From CAVOAK01 sp963664465 (lineage in GTDB: Bacteria; Pseudomonadota; Alphaproteobacteria; UBA8366; CAVOAK01), in the NCBI GenBank assembly GCA_963664465.2, contig CAXXSU010000012.1:1-64000 (forward strand): a stretch of DNA of 64,000 bases, read 5' to 3'. The notes beneath the pieces were generated by a model. The model was not told the origin of the DNA. It did no database searches and was given only the letters and a program-made list of their open reading frames with translations. A program made the translations under genes and the position numbers. Every line of letters begins with the position of its first letter. Position 1 is the first letter of the stretch. This document shows, piece after piece, positions 24,854 through 32,134 of the stretch.

Positions 24854-25348
24854 TTAGGATGAGGGAGCGAGGCTGCTTTTATTATCAGCATATTCCTCCA
24901 AGGCCGTCGGTTCATTCGGACGCCTGAAGATAAACAGCCCCCACCGTGCGGCAATCTGCCATTGGTTGCCGACGCGTCGAAATTTTGCGTAGTGATCGAC
25001 GAGCCGGTGTGGACCGTCGAATTGCAGCGGGCCGTCCATATCCTCTCTTCGCCCTTCGCGCGAGTAACTGACTGTGTTGTAAGCTTGCGCTTCAGCGTGA
25101 TCCTCGTCGATAACGTTGACAACCATGTTGGTCAGCACATGGCGAATCGTATCGTTGCCGAGGCAGCCATGTAGGGCTTCCAGAAGCTCGTCCCGTCCCT
25201 TGAGTTCGAGTCCGGCATAATCCCAACTGACGTCTTCGGTGAAGAGTTGAGCGGCCTTTTCGAACTCGTGGTGGTCAACGTAGTGATAGCACTGCCGCCA
25301 GACCTTCTGGCAATCCCACTCGATTGCGCGTTCTTCATCGCGTGTCAT
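24854..25348 (-). CDS. NTF2-like / SnoaL-like protein
   Basis: A 164-residue single-domain protein. The ATG at 25348 (MTRDEERAIEWDCQKVWRQC) follows GGAGCAA; upstream codons are unconserved. The pattern CYHYVDHHEFEKAAQLFTED, VSWDYAGLELKGRDELLEAL, TIRHVLTNMVVNVIDEDHAE and RVGNQWQIAARWGLFIFR is the helix plus curved sheet of the NTF2-like fold, close to ring-hydroxylating dioxygenase beta-like and steroid-isomerase-like proteins. Function is not predictable: members are enzymes or ligand-binding proteins. Transcribed toward the dipeptidase, with an array between them, so probably a separate unit. Confidence 0.8.
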   Translation of the reverse strand: MTRDEERAIEWDCQKVWRQCYHYVDHHEFEKAAQLFTEDVSWDYAGLELKGRDELLEALHGCLGNDTIRHVLTNMVVNVIDEDHAEAQAYNTVSYSREGRREDMDGPLQFDGPHRLVDHYAKFRRVGNQWQIAARWGLFIFRRPNEPTALEEYADNKSSLAPSS

Positions 25349-25435
25349 CACTGATTGCTCCGTCGCTACTGAAATTAGGCTGGTGAGGAAGTTTAGCCGG
25401 GCTGCCGCCGCCGACACAATCGCGGTTGATCGTCA

Positions 25436-25496
25436 ACGTCCGCTTTTGGCTAAGAGCGGACCATTTGCGTGAGGCCGGGATACGTCCGCTTATGAC
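25436..25496 (+). repeat. Palindromic repeat array, A unit and C unit split by an IS30-family element
   Basis: A at 25436-25463; the left 15 nt of a C unit at 25482-25496, whose other 13 nt (CCAAAGCGGACAT) lie at 26727-26739 beyond the IS. Joining the two halves gives a perfect 28-bp type C unit. Confidence 0.9.
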
Positions 25497-26724
25497 TGCT
25501 GCCTCAACCGGTCGATGCAACACAAGCGTTGAATCTCTCTGCCGGTGTTTCAAACCCCAAGGTTTTGCGTGGCCGTTCGTTGAGCTGACGCGCCACTTTG
25601 TTCAGATGAGCCTGCGAGTATACCGACACGTCGGTGCCTTTGGGGAAGTACTGTCTGAGCAGGCCATTAGTGTTCTCATTGGAACCCCGTTGCCACGGGC
25701 TTTGCGGATCACAGAAGTAGACATCGATGTCGGTCGCCAGGCTGAACCGGCGATGGTCCGCGAGTTCCTTGCCCCGGTCCCAGGTCAGGGACTTGTAGAG
25801 CTCGGTCGGCAGCTTCCTCGCCTGCCTGATGAGCGCGGATACCACTGTCAGGGTTTCCTTGTTGGCAACCTTTACCAACATCACGTAACGCGTTTGACGT
25901 TCGACCAGGGTCGCGATGTAGCTGTTCTTCGATCCCGACAACAGATCACCTTCCCAGTGACCCGGCACCGCCCGATCTTCGACCGAGGCCGGGCGCTCAC
26001 GGATCGACACCATGTCCGTGATTTGACCCCGGCCAACGCCTTTCCGGCGCGCCTCTTTCGAGCGTCGGATCGTACGCTTCGATCGAAGATGCTGAAGCAG
26101 CTCCTTCTTAAGCACACCGCGGGCTTGAACAAACAAACTGCGATAGATCGTCTCGTGAGACACCTGATAAGACCCAGCTCCTGGATGCGCTCGCTTGAGC
26201 CATCCGGCGATCTGCTCCGGTGACCAGTTCAACCCGAGCTTCATCGCCACCACCCGCCGCATCCCCGAACTCAGTGCCAGCTTACATCGCTTCGGGCGTC
26301 GCGCTCGAGCCCAGGCCATGTCATCGGCAAGCGCGGCACGATACTGATCATAACCGCCATTGCGGCGAACTTCCCGGCTCACCGTCGAGGGCGACCGGCT
26401 CAGCAACAACGCCATCGATCGGATCGAGTGCCGGGCCACGATCCCCCGTGAGATCTCCTCGCGTTCCCATAGGCTCAACGCCAGCCGCGAGCGCCGTCGT
26501 GGCGAAGGCCGGATCCCGCCGTGCGGCGATAGTTGGAAATAAATCGACGACGACGGCTTACCAAACACCCGACCAATCGCCTTCAACGACTCCCCGCGTT
26601 GCCAGCGGTCCCAAAGCTCCGTCTTCTCTGCCGAACTGAACCCTCGACCATTTCTTCGCGTCATCTGCATACACTCCATCTCTTCGTTCAAGATAAAGTG
26701 TTGCGTCGACCCATTGAGATCGCC
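25497..26724 (-). mobile_element. IS30-family element, copy 2 (1,228 bp)
   Basis: Same length and sequence as the element at 19230, in opposite orientation, again inserted at the centre of a type C palindrome. Flanking dinucleotides are AC on the left and AT on the right, so the 2-bp duplication is imperfect here. Confidence 0.93.
25504..26679 (-). CDS. IS30-family transposase (copy 2)
   Basis: A 391-residue transposase identical to the product of copy 1, with the IS30-type DDE residues in GHWEGDLLSG, LTWDRGKELAD and QRGSNENTNG. Starts at ATG 26679. Intact. Identity of the two copies means that one is a recent duplicate of the other or both come from a third. Confidence 0.95.
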   Translation of the reverse strand: MECMQMTRRNGRGFSSAEKTELWDRWQRGESLKAIGRVFGKPSSSIYFQLSPHGGIRPSPRRRSRLALSLWEREEISRGIVARHSIRSMALLLSRSPSTVSREVRRNGGYDQYRAALADDMAWARARRPKRCKLALSSGMRRVVAMKLGLNWSPEQIAGWLKRAHPGAGSYQVSHETIYRSLFVQARGVLKKELLQHLRSKRTIRRSKEARRKGVGRGQITDMVSIRERPASVEDRAVPGHWEGDLLSGSKNSYIATLVERQTRYVMLVKVANKETLTVVSALIRQARKLPTELYKSLTWDRGKELADHRRFSLATDIDVYFCDPQSPWQRGSNENTNGLLRQYFPKGTDVSVYSQAHLNKVARQLNERPRKTLGFETPAERFNACVASTG

Positions 26725-26847
26725 ATCCAAAGCGGACATTCGAAAGCCACTGTCGATCTCGACCCACGACGGCGTAATCTGACTGGCCCGGCGCCGGCCA
26801 AACCTTTATATTGCCTCGTTCCCAACCTTGCGCGGATGGATCATCAC

Positions 26848-27138
26848 ATGAGTGATCAGGACGTCAACACCCTCGCCACGCAAATCGCCAACCAGTTCAT
26901 TGAAGTTGCCAATTCACGGATCGATGATGGTATTGATCCCCACGCTGTCGCCACCGGCATGCGCCATGCGGCGGCCAACTTCTCGGCGTTTGTCGCCACC
27001 CAAGGCAGCATTGACCCCAAGCTCCTGGTTGGTGAGTTCGCCGAGGTGCTCGATTTCTACGTGAAACGCAATCAGCCGGCGAAAGACACCGCAACCGGCC
27101 TCGTTCAGCTCATCGATCAGGCCAAGAACGAGATTTGA
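26848..27138 (+). CDS. Small helical protein (DUF3144-like)
   Basis: A 96-residue protein: MSDQDVNTLATQIANQFIEV, IDPHAVATGMRHAAANFSAF, then FAEVLDFYVKRNQPAKDTAT and QLIDQAKNEI. The arrangement (short N-terminus, ATQIANQFIEVAN helix, 'AxGMRHAAANFSAF' helix) reminds me of DUF3144 proteins, but the match is from memory and moderate. All-helical and cytoplasmic by composition. ATG 26848 is preferred; another in-frame ATG is at 26836. The longer open frame upstream to 26533 is the reverse of the IS30 element and not real. Its 3' end overlaps the small convergent frame at 27110. Function unknown. Confidence 0.7.
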   Translation: MSDQDVNTLATQIANQFIEVANSRIDDGIDPHAVATGMRHAAANFSAFVATQGSIDPKLLVGEFAEVLDFYVKRNQPAKDTATGLVQLIDQAKNEI

Positions 27139-27304
27139 TTAGGCCTGGGTTCCAGTGAATTTCGGCGCTTTTTCTGGACCACATCAGGCCACGGTTGATC
27201 AGCGATTTCATTTCCGACCACGGCTCGCCCTTTCGGGTTGGCGTGAACCGCCCAGCCTCCAAAAATCGTTCTAGGCACTCGATCTGACGGCGTCCTAGCT
27301 TCAT
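27110..27304 (-). CDS. Possible small DNA-binding-like protein
   Basis: A 64-residue frame MKLGRRQIECLERFLEAGRF.. with KGEPWSEMKSLINRGLMWSR in the middle. The RRQ..CL..L..GR..P......S...LI.RGL pattern is like short winged-helix proteins near phage-type genes, but this is a weak resemblance. The tail overlaps the 3' end of the convergent DUF3144-like gene by 29 bp. No strong ribosome site was seen. It could be spurious. Confidence 0.35.
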   Translation of the reverse strand: MKLGRRQIECLERFLEAGRFTPTRKGEPWSEMKSLINRGLMWSRKSAEIHWNPGLIKSRSWPDR

Positions 27305-27362
27305 TCCCCATCTCCCGGTGTGCAAACGGACGTTTCTAAAAAGTCTAGATCATGCTGGTCGA

Positions 27363-27483
27363 ATGTCCGCTTATGGCTAATAGCAGACCATCAAGGTGAC
27401 GTGTGGATACGTCTGCTTTGCCCCTGAAAGCCGACGTCGGGAAGGTGGTCGCTGTATGTCGGCTTGTGACCCAAAGCGGACAT
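27363..27483 (+). repeat. Palindromic repeat array, units A-B-C (plus orientation)
   Basis: Units at 27363-27390 (A), 27409-27436 (B, loop TTGCCCCT) and 27456-27483 (C). Loop of B and B-C spacer equal those of the array at 19122. This is the last array in the window; none was found from here to 64,000. Confidence 0.93.
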
Positions 27484-27720
27484 TATCTGAACAAGCCCAC
27501 AACTCTATCGGCCCCTCCCACGTGCGGGTGTCACGTTTAGCTCGAATTCATTGAATTCCTCTTGTCCTTGACAGGAAACTTGTAGTCAGCACGATGTCCA
27601 AAGATGGGATGAAGCGGAGCGATGGATCAGGTCGAATCCGAGGAGTATTTATCTTTCTATTACCGTTCTGGAGCGCCTGAGAAGGCTCCAGATGCCTTGG
27701 CTTATATTGCTAATTCGGAT

Positions 27721-28759
27721 ATAGGGTATCCTATTCGCTCTCGCAGTGGCAAGATGTTGTGATGGCCGAGAATACTGCCCATCCCGTTGGCGGGATCGAT
27801 TACCCTCGCACGCTTATGGAATTTGACGACTGGTTCGCTTCTGAGGCCGCCTGTGCGGATTTTCTTCGGCGTGTCCGTTGGCCTGCCGGGTTTCGGTGTC
27901 CGGCCTGCGGGGGAACCGAGGCGTGGGTGACGGCCAGGGGCCAACAGCGATGTGCGGGATGCCAACGTCAGACGTCGCCGACCGCGGGGACGATCTTCGA
28001 GGGTACGCGGAAACCGTTGCGGCTTTGGTTCCAGGCGATGTGGTATGTGACGAATCAGAAGCACGGCGTCAGTGCGCTTGGGGTTCAACGAATACTCGGC
28101 CTGGGCGGTTATCAAACGGCTTGGACATGGCTCCATAAGCTGCGCCGGGCCATGGTTCGACCGGGCAGAGAGCTTCTGAATGGCGAGGTCGAGGTCGACG
28201 AAACCTATGTGGGCGGCCGGGAGGTTGGCGTTACGGGGCGGAAAACAAACAAGAAATCGATTGTCGCGATTGCCGCCGAAATCCGGGGTCGGGGCACCGG
28301 TCGTATCCGCATGGCGCGTGTCGAGGACGCATCCGCCGAGAGCCTCATTCCTTTCGTCCAAACGGCTGTGTGCCCGGGAGCAACGATTCGAACCGATGGC
28401 TGGCGAGCCTACAACGGTCTCACGGGAGTCGGCTTCGAACACCAGCCGAAAAATATTTCCGCCAGCGGCGACCCAGCCCACATTGTCATGCCCCAAGTTC
28501 ATCGGGTAGCCGGCCTCCTTGATCGGTGGTGGCTGGGTATTCACCATGGGGCTATTAGCGCCTCCCAGCTTGATTACTATCTGGACGAGTTCACGTTCCG
28601 CTTCAATCGCCGCCGATCCAAAGCTCGCGGCCTCCTGTTCTATCGACTCCTCCAGCAAGCAGTGCAACTGGAGCCCGTGCCATACAAGAAGCTCGTCGGG
28701 GGCAGACCCAGCCCTGCCCCCCAGATCTAGGCACTACGAGAGCGAATAGGATACCCTAT
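27721..28759 (+). mobile_element. IS1595-family element, copy 2 (1,039 bp)
   Basis: Inverted repeats as in copy 1; perfect 8-bp duplication ATTCGGAT at 27713-27720 and 28760-28767. One base of the left subterminal region (TCGCAGTG instead of TCGTAGTG) distinguishes it from the other copies. Confidence 0.97.
27759..28730 (+). CDS. IS1595-family transposase (copy 2)
   Basis: Identical 323-residue product to the transposase of copy 1: zinc ribbon CPACGG..CAGC, DDE residues in VEVDETYVGG and IRTDGWRAYN, terminal YLDEFTFRFNRR. Starts at GTG 27759 or ATG 27762. Intact. Confidence 0.96.
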   Translation: MMAENTAHPVGGIDYPRTLMEFDDWFASEAACADFLRRVRWPAGFRCPACGGTEAWVTARGQQRCAGCQRQTSPTAGTIFEGTRKPLRLWFQAMWYVTNQKHGVSALGVQRILGLGGYQTAWTWLHKLRRAMVRPGRELLNGEVEVDETYVGGREVGVTGRKTNKKSIVAIAAEIRGRGTGRIRMARVEDASAESLIPFVQTAVCPGATIRTDGWRAYNGLTGVGFEHQPKNISASGDPAHIVMPQVHRVAGLLDRWWLGIHHGAISASQLDYYLDEFTFRFNRRRSKARGLLFYRLLQQAVQLEPVPYKKLVGGRPSPAPQI

Positions 28760-29762
28760 ATTCGGATTTCCTGGACCAGATGACACCTCACGAAACTGGG
28801 CCGCTGATTTTCCTGTTCACTCGGATTGCAGAAGACAGACCAAACGTCATTAGAGGATACGAGTCGGTTCTGGAGGAAGCTAATGCTGAGGGCCGACGCT
28901 TCATTCTATCTTTGCTTGGAGAGGCAGGTGACGGGAAGACTAGGGATTTCTTGAAATCGGTGATTAGCGATCCAGTCTATGTGGCGGAACACTTCTACAT
29001 CGACGAAGCGATTGCCCGCCTCTCAAATCAGGAACGCATCGAGCCTCTTCGGCAAGAAATCAAGATGGGTGGAGATCTTGACCTGCTTTGGGCTGAGTTC
29101 AGCTTCAATGGCAGCTTGCAAGCAGTGAGTACGATTATCCAGGTACTCGATTGGCCCGACATTATTCGAGAAAAACTGGACGCCTGGTTGCGCTCCGACC
29201 ACTGGCCAATATTTTCCGGTATTTCAAGATTGTTGCGACGACGACGTCTCGAGCGGCTCCAATATATTGCAGGCATCGAATGCGATTCTGATGGAAGGCG
29301 GATTGAGACGAATGTTGACTTGGACTGCTTGAGCACCGTTCAGGGTATGGAATTCAGAGATGACCGATTCAACGAAATACGAAAGGTCCTGCCAATCGAC
29401 TTGTCCGAGGAGGAAGTGATCCATGTGGCCGTGAAGGGCACCGCAAAATGGTCCTTGATAGGTTACGCGAGGCGACACCCATCGGTGCTGCAGAAATGCG
29501 AAGAGGAAATCCAGCGGAGAGATGGCAGTGCTCGGCTCGCGTTACTCGAGATTGTAGCGGTTGCCCGCTTCTACGTGGCAGCTGCGGAATCGGAAGCTGA
29601 GCTCGATCGACTAACAAAGTTGCGCGCCGGAGATAGCCCGATCCAGGAGTACGCTCGAGATCAACTTTTAGAAGCGGCCCGCACCTGCGCACAGAAGTTT
29701 GAGTCTGCAACATCCTATGTTTCAAGAATCATTTCTCGGGACTTGACCAATGAAAGTAATGA

Positions 29763-30801
29763 ATATGGTATCCTATTCGCTCTCGTAGTGGCAAGATGTT
29801 GTGATGGCCGAGAATACTGCCCATCCCGTTGGCGGGATCGATTACCCTCGCACGCTTATGGAATTTGACGACTGGTTCGCTTCTGAGGCCGCCTGTGCGG
29901 ATTTTCTTCGGCGTGTCCGTTGGCCTGCCGGGTTTCGGTGTCCGGCCTGCGGGGGAACCGAGGCGTGGGTGACGGCCAGGGGCCAACAGCGATGTGCGGG
30001 ATGCCAACGTCAGACGTCGCCGACCGCGGGGACGATCTTCGAGGGTACGCGGAAACCGTTGCGGCTTTGGTTCCAGGCGATGTGGTATGTGACGAATCAG
30101 AAGCACGGCGTCAGTGCGCTTGGGGTTCAACGAATACTCGGCCTGGGCGGTTATCAAACGGCTTGGACATGGCTCCATAAGCTGCGCCGGGCCATGGTTC
30201 GACCGGGCAGAGAGCTTCTGAATGGCGAGGTCGAGGTCGACGAAACCTATGTGGGCGGCCGGGAGGTTGGCGTTACGGGGCGGAAAACAAACAAGAAATC
30301 GATTGTCGCGATTGCCGCCGAAATCCGGGGTCGGGGCACCGGTCGTATCCGCATGGCGCGTGTCGAGGACGCATCCGCCGAGAGCCTCATTCCTTTCGTC
30401 CAAACGGCTGTGTGCCCGGGAGCAACGATTCGAACCGATGGCTGGCGAGCCTACAACGGTCTCACGGGAGTCGGCTTCGAACACCAGCCGAAAAATATTT
30501 CCGCCAGCGGCGACCCAGCCCACATTGTCATGCCCCAAGTTCATCGGGTAGCCGGCCTCCTTGATCGGTGGTGGCTGGGTATTCACCATGGGGCTATTAG
30601 CGCCTCCCAGCTTGATTACTATCTGGACGAGTTCACGTTCCGCTTCAATCGCCGCCGATCCAAAGCTCGCGGCCTCCTGTTCTATCGACTCCTCCAGCAA
30701 GCAGTGCAACTGGAGCCCGTGCCATACAAGAAGCTCGTCGGGGGCAGACCCAGCCCTGCCCCCCAGATCTAGGCACTACGAGAGCGAATAGGATACCCTA
30801 T
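29763..30801 (+). mobile_element. IS1595-family element, copy 3 (1,039 bp), no target duplication
   Basis: Same length as the other copies; the fourth base of the left inverted repeat is T instead of G (ATATGGTATCC). The 8 bp to the left (AGTAATGA) and right (TCGGTCAA) do not match. The left flank is the inside of a truncated helical-repeat gene and the right flank the inside of a GNAT gene, so sequence between them was lost. Confidence 0.95.
29801..30772 (+). CDS. IS1595-family transposase (copy 3)
   Basis: Identical 323-residue transposase with the same zinc ribbon and DDE motifs as copies 1, 2 and 4. Intact although the element lacks a target duplication and has one changed terminal base. 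Confidence 0.96.
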   Translation: MMAENTAHPVGGIDYPRTLMEFDDWFASEAACADFLRRVRWPAGFRCPACGGTEAWVTARGQQRCAGCQRQTSPTAGTIFEGTRKPLRLWFQAMWYVTNQKHGVSALGVQRILGLGGYQTAWTWLHKLRRAMVRPGRELLNGEVEVDETYVGGREVGVTGRKTNKKSIVAIAAEIRGRGTGRIRMARVEDASAESLIPFVQTAVCPGATIRTDGWRAYNGLTGVGFEHQPKNISASGDPAHIVMPQVHRVAGLLDRWWLGIHHGAISASQLDYYLDEFTFRFNRRRSKARGLLFYRLLQQAVQLEPVPYKKLVGGRPSPAPQI

Positions 30802-31204
30802 TCGGTCAAAAGCGAATTGGGGCTATGACCCGTCATTTATGGCGGCCTGCCGGGCCGAACTGACCGTGACGCCGGATCACATCGCCGAAGCCGCCATATT
30901 CGTCTACGAGGAGCAGGGACTCGTGGTAGCGGTCTACCGGCTCGGTATTGATGGCAAAACCGCCGACATTGCACTTTTCTTTGTTGATCCATCAGCGCTT
31001 CGCCGCGGAATCGGTAGCACGATGTGGCGACATCTTCTCGATGAGTGCCGCGGGCGTGGCCTCACTAGGATCACAGTCGCGAGCGATCCGAACGCGGTCC
31101 CGTTTTACCAATCGCTCGGTGCGCTGCAGGTCGGTACAGTCGCATCGGAGAGCATACCCGGACGCCGGCTCCCGCTTCTGGAGTACAAGCTCGAAGCTCC
31201 ATAA
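30802..31204 (+). pseudogene. GNAT-family acetyltransferase, 5' end removed by IS1595 copy 3
   Basis: The frame entering from the IS edge reads RSKANWGYDPSFMAACRAEL, which corresponds to residues after about position 20 of a GNAT family whose members carry a SK.HWGYD segment; the first strand and start codon are missing. The rest of the domain is present: IALFFVDPSALRRGIGSTMW (acetyl-CoA-binding RxxGIG turn), HLLDECRGRGLTRITVASDP and AVPFYQSLGALQVGT. An internal ATG at 30839 could start a shortened product, but it would lack the first strand. The downstream neighbour is the convergent hbd gene. I count it as inactivated; enzymatic substrate unknown. Confidence 0.8.
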
Positions 31205-31233
31205 GACACTCTGCTGACGCTTGGTCGTTACGG

Positions 31234-32106
31234 TCAACGCGTCGCGACTGGCTCCTTGCCACCATAGTCGTAGAAGCCACGCCCGGTCTTGCGTCCGAGC
31301 CATCCAGCCTCGACATATTTCACGAGCAGCGGACAGGGGCGGTATTTGGAGTCAGCCATACCCTCATGCAACACCCGCATCACGGCTAGACATGTGTCAA
31401 GGCCTATAAAATCGGCGAGCGCCAGCGGTCCCATCGGATGGTTGGCGCCAGTCCTGAGCGCCGTATCGATCGCCTCGATACTGCCGACACCTTCGTGAAG
31501 CGCATAGATCGCTTCATTGATCATGGGAAGGAGAATGCGGTTGATAATAAAGGCCGGAAAATCCCCTGCCTCAGCTACGGTCTTGCCCAATGCCTCGGCA
31601 AGCGATCGAATCTCCCGGTAGGTCTCGTCGCTGGTTGCCAGACCGCGTATCAGCTCGACCAATTCCATCATCGGCACCGGGTACATGAAATGCATGCCCA
31701 TGAAGCGTTCCGGCCGGTCGGTGGACGCCGCAAGCTTGGTAATCGAAATCGACGAGGTGTTGGTTACGACCAACGCATCGGCGTTGAGATGCGGCGTGAG
31801 CGTCTTGAGAATCTCATGCTTGATGGATTCGTTTTCGCTCGCTGCTTCGATCACCAGATCGCAGTCGGCAAACATGTCACACCGAAGGCCCAGAGTGATC
31901 CGCGCGAGCGCCGCGTCCATCTCTGCAGCGGTGATCGTGCTGTTTTTGCGTTGCCGATCGAGATTGCGGTTGATCGTGGCAAGCCCTGCGTCCAGAACCT
32001 CCTGAGCGATGTCGAGGAGATCGACACGATAGCCGCGCAGGGCGCAGACATGCGCTATTCCGGCACCCATTTGTCCCGCACCAATTATACCGATCGTTTC
32101 AATCAC
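31234..32106 (-). CDS. hbd: 3-hydroxyacyl-CoA (3-hydroxybutyryl-CoA) dehydrogenase
   Basis: A 290-residue NAD-dependent dehydrogenase. N-terminal Rossmann fold with IGIIGAGQMGAGIAHVCALR; catalytic region VVTNTSSISITKLAASTDRP, then ERFMGMHFMYPVPMMELVEL (catalytic His) and AGDFPAFIINRILLPMINEA; C-terminal domain with GANHPMGPLALADFIGLDTC. This is the single-domain HbdA/PaaH type, which oxidises (S)-3-hydroxyacyl-CoA to 3-oxoacyl-CoA in the cytoplasm. The GTG at 32106 is preferred because the fold starts at its second residue; the longer frame to 32217 covers the end of etfA. It lies 28 nt downstream of etfA on the same strand, so electron-transfer flavoprotein and dehydrogenase are probably co-transcribed. 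Confidence 0.92.
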   Translation of the reverse strand: MIETIGIIGAGQMGAGIAHVCALRGYRVDLLDIAQEVLDAGLATINRNLDRQRKNSTITAAEMDAALARITLGLRCDMFADCDLVIEAASENESIKHEILKTLTPHLNADALVVTNTSSISITKLAASTDRPERFMGMHFMYPVPMMELVELIRGLATSDETYREIRSLAEALGKTVAEAGDFPAFIINRILLPMINEAIYALHEGVGSIEAIDTALRTGANHPMGPLALADFIGLDTCLAVMRVLHEGMADSKYRPCPLLVKYVEAGWLGRKTGRGFYDYGGKEPVATR

Positions 32107-32134
32107 GCCGCAGAACCTTGGGATTATTGGAGGA

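Larger units (their letters stand above)
27622..29762 (+). pseudogene. Hypothetical protein interrupted by IS1595 copy 2 and truncated by copy 3
   Basis: The first 33 codons (27622-27720, MDQVESEEYLSFYYRSGAPE .. ANSD) lie before IS1595 copy 2. Removing the element and one ATTCGGAT duplication joins them in frame to FLDQMTPHETGPLIFLFTRI at 28768. The protein then continues for about 330 residues of mostly helical sequence to DLTNES, where IS1595 copy 3 cuts it off. The C-terminus is missing and no target duplication flanks copy 3. The FYYRSGAPEKAPDALAYIA start and PLIFLFTRIAEDRP segment resemble a helical-repeat family of hypothetical proteins that I cannot name. GEAGDGKT near restored residue 85 has the form of a Walker A motif but no other ATPase motif follows. 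Function unknown. Confidence 0.75.

Noticed and set aside
25426..26223. 265-268-codon frame opposite the IS30 transposase (also at 19731-20537)
   Set aside because: Reverse-strand shadow of the transposase gene; partly built from flanking palindromes.
791..27483. Cassettes as integron attC sites
   Set aside because: No integron integrase in the window, genes between cassettes point in both directions, and the three-hairpin structure does not match attC. The idea of a recombination site is kept only as a hypothesis.
28915..28940. Walker A-like GEAGDGKT in the split helical-repeat gene
   Set aside because: No Walker B or other ATPase motifs; the surrounding pattern fits a helical repeat, so the match is probably accidental.
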